Assembly: GCA_000310025.1 (NCBI GenBank)
Contig: FN649758.1
Location: 520,385-584,384, forward strand
Origin: Ectocarpus siliculosus
Taxonomy: Eukaryota > Sar > Phaeophyceae > Ectocarpales > Ectocarpaceae
DNA: 64,000 bases
Direction: 5' to 3'
Positions 56,901 through 64,000 of this stretch are shown here, piece by piece. Both the position numbers and the translations under genes were made by a program. Within the stretch, counting starts at the first letter, position 1, and each line of letters begins with the position of its first letter. The notes under the pieces are model-generated. The model did not search any database. It was not told the DNA's origin and saw only the letters and a program-made list of their open reading frames with translations.

Positions 56901-58150
56901 AACACAAGAATTGCCCACTACTGGTAGAAAAGCTCGAGCACACGAAGTGAGACCAAACCGGAGACCCCAGTCACGACACCTTTGTCGCCCTGCCCCCTCC
57001 CAAAGGTTCCGAGACGAACAACGAGAAGTGTACGTGCATGCCGGGCCGGGCATGCCCCGAGGGCACCAGGGACGCCCGTGAACGTCACGGCAGAAACTCA
57101 GAGGGCTTCATCCACGTGCACCGAGGTTTCCAAGGCGTTGGAGATCTCTCCAAAGACTACGGCTGGCAAAACCCGGTGGCGGTTGTTGTGGTCTCCAAGG
57201 CCTAAGGCGAAGAGGGGAGCGGAAAAGTGCTTCAATTACTTGTGGTGTTACAGCCTGTCGGGGCAGCGTAGAGTATGCATACAACGTCACGTGGTCGACC
57301 ATGGGCGCTTTTAGACTTCGTATGTCCGGTGGTGGTTCCGTTGTGTTCTGGCTGTCGTGTCCTGCAGGGCAGGTGCTACCCGTCGTTGATTCGGAGCAAA
57401 CCGTCGAAGGGATCGGTACCATTCACGTATGCAATACATGTGTAGCACAACGTTGCTCGTTTGTGCCGAACGTGGGGGTTGGAGGCAGGCGCCGTGTGTG
57501 GTCATAGTTTCAAAAATGAGAATCTTCCGCGATGTGGCGTTGGCTTGCGCGTAGACAGTGCTGCTGCTGTAGAGCAGGTTAGGTTTGTAGGTCGGGCGTT
57601 GCAGACGAAGTTCTGTGGTCAATGGATGGTTCGTCGTCCCGCAGCGTGCCGTTTGGGTTGTAGAGCATGCATAGGAGTGAAGTGAGATGCTGTGAATTTG
57701 AAGCAAACCGTAAATCGACGTTGTCACCGTAGCTCTTTGCACCTGCGTTTCAATCGGCATTGGACTATGGGCTTGAAGTCGGACGACGTCAACCCCGTGC
57801 AATGCCAACAAGTGGTCGACACGATGTTGAACTCTACTCTTCTACGCGATGTGTCCGCCCTTTCGATAATGAATATGAAGATCAGCTCTTGTAGCGCTAC
57901 TCTACTACCTTACGACGACCGTGTGCATGCAAGTCCGGTGCAACGGGTAGGGGACCGACAAAACTGAGCCCGCAGAGTATACTGGTGTTCCGTCACATCC
58001 CGGGTCCACTCCAGGATTGCAGCTTGGTCCGGACCCGTAAGATGGACGGAGTCACATACAGCCATGAGTATCACGAAGGGGAGACGAAACGGCTACAACG
58101 GTTGTCAAGTCGGCAGCTCTAATTAATCCTTGCTTTCCCCTGCGCTGGCC
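53995..58150 (+). repeat. Tandem duplication, main unit A
   Basis: Exons and introns from about 53995 to 58150 are matched at about 59580-63665, offset about 5.6 kb. The match starts around ACGGACAGTTCCGCTATTCT and runs past the spondin stop to the TCAAGTCGGCAGCTC (A) / TCAAGTCGACAGCTC (B) area. Identity is high in exons and in the 54000-54700 upstream part, lower in introns. Confidence 0.85.
54707..57205 (+). CDS. Secreted spondin-N-domain protein, copy A
   Basis: Spondin_N domains are extracellular adhesion-type beta modules; the role in this organism is unknown. Exons: 54707-54967, 55088-55153, 55363-55449, 55770-55917, 56397-56489, 57006-57205 (TAA); 284 aa with the exon 1 end used here. 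Signal peptide: about residues 1-19 (FAFGLALASMLSLASG). Spondin marks: VRVTNLTFKQDFS, GSRPLF then AEEG, FPGKTW, TNDAFMGI, FDAGSETNNE, GFIHVHRGFQGVGDLSKDYG and WQNPVAVVVVSKA. The phase pattern 0,0,0,1,1 is identical in copy B. Cys pairs in TCMPGRACP hint at disulfides. The exon 1 donor could instead lie near 54861 (CAATCA|GTGAAT), which would suit copy B better. The 55521-55769 stretch is also open, but I treat it as intron because its frame is not kept in B. Confidence 0.85.
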
Positions 58151-59034
58151 AGCTGAAATTCAACGCCGTCATGGAATGATGCTCTGACATATGTGTTATG
58201 TAGATGATTCTGCCAAAACAACAGACTGTCGAATTCTTTTGACCGGAAAACATCACCGTTCGCTCGCCTCCTCAACGAATGAATGTCGAGTCGTTAACAG
58301 TTCGGCCCAGCGCGTCAAGTACTCCTGCGTGGTGATGGGGAGGACCCGACCACTTCGTGTCCGGGTGCTGGAATGAAGCAGCAGACACTCCGCTTGGGGC
58401 CGAGTTGGCCCGGGCATTGAGTCGTGGTATCCCATGCACCTTACACTCCCTGCCAGCGTTCGATATGTCAATGGTACGTACAGTAGTGATGAGGGTACGT
58501 CCTTGGGTACCAAAAATCGAAGAACCTGCTCTTGGGTTCGCCCGCCCGACACAAAGTCCAAGCACCTTCACCATCCGTTAGGTGGTCGTAGCGTGAAAAT
58601 AGTACATACATATGATTTCTGGTTTCGACTATGGGGTCGCTTACCCAACCGATGCTTGCATAGAGCTACGTATACGTGCCCGGTTAAGCGGCATGCTTGT
58701 ACTTCAGCAGGGGCAACGTTCGTTCGAATCCACGACCACGAATATCTCTCAGTTTGCCAGCCACGGCGACGCTATGCTACATGTACGAGGGGGGCCGCCG
58801 CTCTCCCTACAAAGGGGTCGCTGAGCGCCGGCGTCTTCGCGACTGTATCGGACTGTCGCTCGGCCCGTTCCTTGCGGTTGTGGTTTCCAAGGCGGTCGAT
58901 GTCACAGTCGATGCTCGGTACTCGCCGGCGCCACCGCTTCATCGCCTGTCTACAGAGAGTGCTCCACAAGGTGTTAAAGTCGTCGACACAATTTACCTTC
59001 GGTCCGGCAATAAATGCTACCGGCATCGAGCGCC

Positions 59035-59515
59035 GGCATGCCACAACTCTACTTGTTGCCCCCGGGGACGGAAGCATGACGCCTTACGACAGAGAGGGGC
59101 ATTCACGTGTCGATACGGAGCTAGCGCAGCGCGACTCCTCTAGAGAAGTTGCGGCCCAGAAGTTGCTAAGGTCGGCACATTGGTTTTTCCGAAGGTACGA
59201 TGCGCCAGACGTTTGAGACGTCAGACGACACGCAGAGAACGTGGAATGATTCTCCGGACAGACGGACCCTTCACGCAGGTGTTATTTTCATGTTTGACGA
59301 GATCAGGCGATACTCCAAGGTAGCAAATAGTTTGGCGAGTGCGGCAGACGTTTTACGTGGCCTAGCTAAAGTGAGGCGATAATCCGGGGACCAAACACCC
59401 CCGCCTTGTCTGTTGTCCGGATAGTCTGAGATCATCAAGTCACTTTCACGGCAAGGGCCGACGGGCTTGAAGCTTGGACCGATTTCCTGCGTCTTCCAGC
59501 TGTGAATGGTAATTG
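59035..59515 (+). repeat. Left end of duplicated unit B (pairs with 51080-51505)
   Basis: See the partner's match words. Here it lies directly beside the main unit B, without the 2.4-kb extra sequence. Confidence 0.6.
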
Positions 59516-59579
59516 CACAATGTGGACCGTTCAGATGGGTATGGCCCACAATCGAAAGTCGTCGACGTCTGGCTGGCTC

Positions 59580-62500
59580 GCTTCAACGACCTCGGGGCAA
59601 AACGGACAGTTCCGCTATTCTTCCCGATGTCGGTTCAACGAGGCATTTGGACGACGGGACACACTGACGATCGGTTCAACCATCTTGATCACGACGGAAG
59701 ATCCAGCCTCTCTCCTCGCACCCTCACCCTTCCCCACCTGTCACAAACAGCAGAGACTCACAACAACATCTAAACCCCAAGCCGCATCGCCATCCCGCAC
59801 CACAATCAACCGAGGTGGAACATAACGCGACGACAAAGGAAGGTGAGGCGGGTGGTACACGGTACACGCAATGAGTGATCCGTTCGAATCGCTTCGAGGG
59901 TGTGCCAGCGGTTCGCAAGTGAGCAAGAGATTGACAGCGCACGACTAAAGCATCCCATTTTCGCTCGCCGAAGGCAGTGATGAGTGAGGGTTGCGTTGTT
60001 TTCAATTTGTCGGAACACGACACTGTCTCCTGATCCAGGTGGTGTTGACGTGTGCACATCCACCCGCGCGTGAAGCACATGCCGATATGTGTATTCGTAC
60101 ACGCTGAGAAACATATTGTCCGGCTGCACCAAGGCCTGAACGTTGATTTGCTCTTTCTGGCTCGAGAACACCCGCATTTACAGTGAACGACGTGGAATAT
60201 GCCAATGAGACAGACGAGTCTGTCCCCATCACCATCACCTGCCTCACTCATCTGTCTTGGCCTTTGTCCCCTCTGTTCCTTCATTCTGCCAACCATATCA
60301 CACCTACAGCAGTCAAGAGGAAGATGGTCAACTTCGCGTTCGGTCTCGCTTTGGCATCAATGCTCTCCCTCGCCAGCGGTGGCTCGACGAGCGGCAGCAG
60401 CATGAAGACGTACAAGGCGAGCTGCCATGGTCGTGTTGTGTGTGAGGAAGATAGCGGAGGCCAATCAGTGTACGTCGAGCTACTCAGACGGTCGAGACAT
60501 AGAATGTACAGCAGTTCCCCCAGTCCACAAATTGTTGAAGCTAGAAGCAACAGTGCCTTGAACAAACACTGTCGATGGCGGTGCTGGTATCTGTCCCCTC
60601 AACCCGTAGCTTGGTCACGATAGCGCCTCCCTCTCATGTCTGTACCCAGCCAACGTTTTCTGCCGCGCCCTCTCCAAACACAATCCATGAACGAACGTCG
60701 TACAGGTTCGCGTGACGAACTTGACTTTCAAGCAGGACTTCTCGCCCCCCATCATCGTGGCGCATGAAAAGGTAGGTGCCCAGGTCCTGAACACCATGTA
60801 CGTGTTCTTCGTGTTGCTCGAGGCAATCCCCGACCAGTCCGGTGATTGTGTGGAGAGAATATACGGGCTGGCTTGGAATGTTGTGCCCTCACCTCCTGCC
60901 AACGAACCATGAATGCTTCAGGCGGCAGCCCCCGCAACGGCGTGACACTTTTCGTCTCTCACACTCGTTCCCCGTCTTGCTCACCAGGGTAGTCGTCCCC
61001 TGTTCTCCATGGGCGGGAAGGCGAGACCCGCAATCAAGCGGATGGCAGAAGAGGGCGTCAACGGGATGGTAAAGGTATGTCGCTGGTTGGTTTCACAAGG
61101 GATTCATCGCGTCACGGTAACAGCCAATTGCCGTGGCAGTCTAGATAAGTAGGTGTCCTCGCTCTCACATGTGTACCTACCTCTCATTCTGTCGAACTTT
61201 CAACGTCCAGTGTCCATCGAGGTTATTTGTCCCCGTGTTCTTGCTCGGACGGGACTCAATACGGAGCGCGGCATGGTGTTTTCACCGGAGCTACTTGAAC
61301 ACTTCAACACCGCTGTTCCCTGTACGAAACGCAGAACCCATACACGTTCCACCGTTTCTACGCGCCTCTCAAAACGGCGGGCGATGCACGCACAGGTGAT
61401 CGCAACACGCGAGAGCGGCTTCTGTGGCTTTGCCGTGGCCGAGGGCCCCCTCTTGCCCGGGAAGACATGGAATGGCGAAATCACGTTTGACACGAACAAA
61501 TGCAAGGAGCCTGTCTACTCGGTGGTGGCCAAGCTCAGTGAGTTTCCGAAACACCGAAGACGACGCATGCACCCATCGTTATCGCCAAGTCGCAAATTTG
61601 AACTTGAATCCATGTGGACAACCTGTGGGCGTGTGAATGTTGATGCCCAGGCGCATTGCCGATGGTGATCTGAAGGGAGACAGTCCGGTGGCACATGGCC
61701 TTATTTTTTTACAGGACGTGTGAAACTCAGTGGCACGGCGCCGCTTCAGACTACGGCAATTTTCCTGTGATCTCACCATTCCAATCGGCGTCAAATATCG
61801 CCGAACACCGCCTCATCCCGCCTCATGCGTCCCGTTTGCTACATCTGCTCGCACGCGCTCAATCGCTTTCAGCGATTTCACTTCAGTCACTGATTCCACA
61901 TCGTTTCGTGAAACCCCCCCAAGCCTTCTCCTACGAGATGGGTGTACTCCTCTGTCGAATGAAGCTGCTCACAACCCGAAATTCTAATCGATTAAACTGC
62001 CTATGTTGACGCAGCCAACACCAACGACGCCTTCATGGGAATCGATGGATCCAAATTCCTCGACAAGTGCCCGTCCAAGCGCTTCCCCCCCGCCTTTGAT
62101 GCCGGTAAGGGACAAGGGATTTTCACACAGCTGGCACGAATTCCGCGCGCACGCCATTCCGAAATATGAGGTCTACTTTTCTAACGCGTACCTCATCGCC
62201 ATGAAGCTGTCGCTCTTCACAAGCACCATACCCCATAGTCGACACCGACACGTGTGTTTCCAAAGCTATAATAGACGTCCGAACAATCGAATATCATGTT
62301 CTGTATTCACATCACGATTGCCTACGAGAATACTTTTCACTTGCGCATCCTACTTGAACCCCCCCTGTCGTGACCTGCTTTAGGACATACCCCGATCTGG
62401 ATCGAAAAACGAGAACGATTCTCTGGATGGCTCGCAACGATTCTTGGTGGAAACGATTCCCACCAATGGTATTTGCGATATGGACGAAACGACCGCACGA

Positions 62501-63665
62501 CAAACAACCGCGCACACGAGGGAAATGAAACAAAATACCGGAGAATCGATTCACGGGCCCTCCGTTCTTCCGTCCCCCTCGCAAAGGTACCGAGAAAAAC
62601 AACGAGAAGTGTACCTGCATGCCGGGCCGGGCGTGTCCCGCAAGCCCCAAGACAAGGGAAAATCATGGCCGTGGTTCAGAGGGCTTCATCCATGTGCACC
62701 GAGGCATTGATGGCGTGGGAGACCTTTCGAAAGCAGACTACGGCTGGAATAACCCAGTTGCAGAGGTTGTGGTATCGAAGGCCTAAGGCGAAGAAAGCAG
62801 TGGAAACGGGCTTCAACTACTCTACAACGCCGTTTAGTCGACGGATGGGCGAGGACTACATATATATACATATATACATGTACAGCAATACGATGGTGCT
62901 TTCCTTGTTTCTCTGGCTGCATTTTTTCCGCAGGGCAAAAGTGCTTTCGTTGATTAGGAGGTAACGGTCGTACCGAAGACCATTCGCGCGCATGCACATG
63001 TACCAGAGTTGCTCGTTGAGCCGTGCGTGGAGTTGCAAAAGGAGTTTAGTTGTGTTTGTGGCCATGGTATGAACCCAGATTTTCTTCACTCGACGACGTG
63101 GCGCTGGCTTTGTGTAGACGGTGCGACTGTAGGGCCGTATTTCGAGAGTTGTAGGTGGGGCGTTGAGGACGAACTTCTGTGGTCAACGAACGGTTCGATG
63201 TTTAGAAGCAGCCGTACGGGTTGTAATCACAGAGTGAAGTGGATTCCTTGAAATGAAGGACCTGTCACCGTAGCTCTTTGCAGGCACTCTCGATCAGCAT
63301 CGTCGGCCGGAACCCGAACTGCGTATTCCCGCCGAAAGCTACCAAGTTGGTCGATATGATGTTGATCTCTACTCCGCACGAGACATTGTGTCCGCCCTTT
63401 CGAGAATGAACGTGGGGACCGAATCTATGGTCACTACTGTAGTACAGCAGCACAGCTGTGCGCATGCTTTTGGGTGCTTGTTCAACCTCACCCCAAATTC
63501 TTACGTCTGAGGCCAGGACCGCAGCTGGTCTGTAGCCCCGCAAGACGTACAGAGCCAGATACAGCGGTAAGGTCTAAATCACGGAAGGGTAGATCAACAT
63601 GATGGCCGTGTCGGAGCATTGTCAAGTCGACAGCTCAACAACTGCTTGTCCCCACCCCGGCCGGC
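59580..63665 (+). repeat. Tandem duplication, main unit B
   Basis: Partner of 53995-58150. It includes the second spondin gene and about 900 bp of matching downstream sequence (for example GTTCTGTGGTCAA and CACCGTAGCTCTTTGCA in both). Confidence 0.85.
60324..62786 (+). CDS. Secreted spondin-N-domain protein, copy B
   Basis: Paralog of copy A. Exons: 60324 to an unsettled donor (about 60475 or 60590), 60706-60771, 60988-61074, 61396-61537, 62015-62104, 62587-62786 (TAA). Signal peptide as in A. Marks: VRVTNLTFKQDFS, GSRPLFSMGGKARPAI, LLPGKTW, TNDAFMGI, FDAGTEKNNE, GFIHVHRGIDGVGDLSKADY and WNNPVAEVVVSKA. Relative to A it carries in-frame deletions of two codons in exon 4 and one in exon 5. The 3' part of exon 1 has a 4-nt net deletion near 60548 that shifts frame if the A donor is used. 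An earlier shared donor (CAATCA|GTGTAC) would leave the gene intact. Acidic/basic surface changes between copies suggest divergence rather than fresh duplication. Confidence 0.8.
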
Positions 63666-63814
63666 AGAACGTCAAACCCGACATTGGCATTTCTCGGACT
63701 TACCATATCCAAACCACCATTCTGCCCAACAACGGACGGGCTGCTCTTTCCTCCCTAGTCCGTCAGTGGAACGGAAAACGACCCCCGATCTCCCTCACTA
63801 TTTGACAAATGTGT

Positions 63815-64000
63815 ACAGCTTCGATGGAAGCATAAATGAGCTTTCATGGAAGTTGGATCTACTTCCTTCCATGGAAGCTGACCGCTTCGATGGAAGCTAC
63901 ACGTTTTGTACCTCTTCCACGCAAAGGCAAGCCGGCACTTCCATGGAAGCGATATTAACTTCCACGGAACTCCCATGGGAATCACATGGAGGAAGTGGGA
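63815..64000. repeat. Cluster of CTTCCATGGAAG near-palindromes
   Basis: At least six copies of CTTC[CG]ATGGAAG or close variants (near 63820, 63841, 63868, 63881, 63939, 63959) occur at 13-55 bp spacing, running into the window edge. CTTCCATGGAAG is self-complementary. No gene is recognised in it. Confidence 0.75.

Noticed and set aside
58690-58745. Possible tRNA ending in GTTCGAATCC
   Set aside because: The T-stem does not pair and no cloverleaf can be drawn from the 5' side.

Overview
This is a window of an intron-rich nuclear genome. Exons are short (about 70-250 bp), the introns I could delimit run from about 0.15 kb to 5 kb, and simple repeats are everywhere. No bacterial operons, ribosome binding sites or CRISPR arrays are visible. 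Gene content, gene structure and the clear alternation of gene strands suggest a stramenopile, most likely a brown alga such as Ectocarpus. That is an inference; no marker gene here proves it.

The left end (about 1-450) is homopolymer-rich and looks like a poor contig end. A gene or gene remnant with three copies of a short beta-type motif follows (442-2512, +). Next come a small ubiquitin-like-domain gene (4507-6021, -) and the best-resolved gene, the chaperonin subunit CCT7/TCP-1 eta (7781-17880, -). CCT7 has 15 exons that join into an uninterrupted 580-residue protein. Its introns hold an N gap, a MITE, a tandem repeat and retroposon 3' ends. After 3.6 kb without a recognisable gene comes an EH-domain dynamin-like ATPase (21634-29885, +, 12 exons, 587 aa), preceded by a 56-codon upstream ORF.

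Convergent with it lies coatomer zeta (32638-35911, -). This is head-to-head with a DENN-type Afi1/stabilization-of-polarity-axis gene (36589-49168, +). The 5.1 kb first intron of the latter carries a complete TIR-to-TIR pogo-like transposon (38002-41584, TA duplication), itself invaded by pieces of a LINE-like element. Thus the four best-supported genes, CCT7, EHD, COPZ and Afi1, alternate strands. Three of them (EHD, COPZ, Afi1) are membrane-traffic factors: endocytic recycling, COPI vesicles and a probable Rab/Arf-linked DENN regulator.

The right 13 kb (51-63.7 kb) is a degenerate tandem duplication. Each unit holds a secreted spondin-N-domain gene (54707-57205 and 60324-62786, both +) whose six-exon structure is shared. 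The left unit has gained about 2.4 kb of repeat-rich sequence that the right unit lacks. The window ends in a cluster of near-palindromic repeats. The least familiar signals are: retroposon pieces bounded by poly-G/poly-C runs; an iterated TTTTCGGTGA repeat in an Afi1 intron; a GC-AG intron in CCT7 supported by gap-free alignment; and the spondin duplication.
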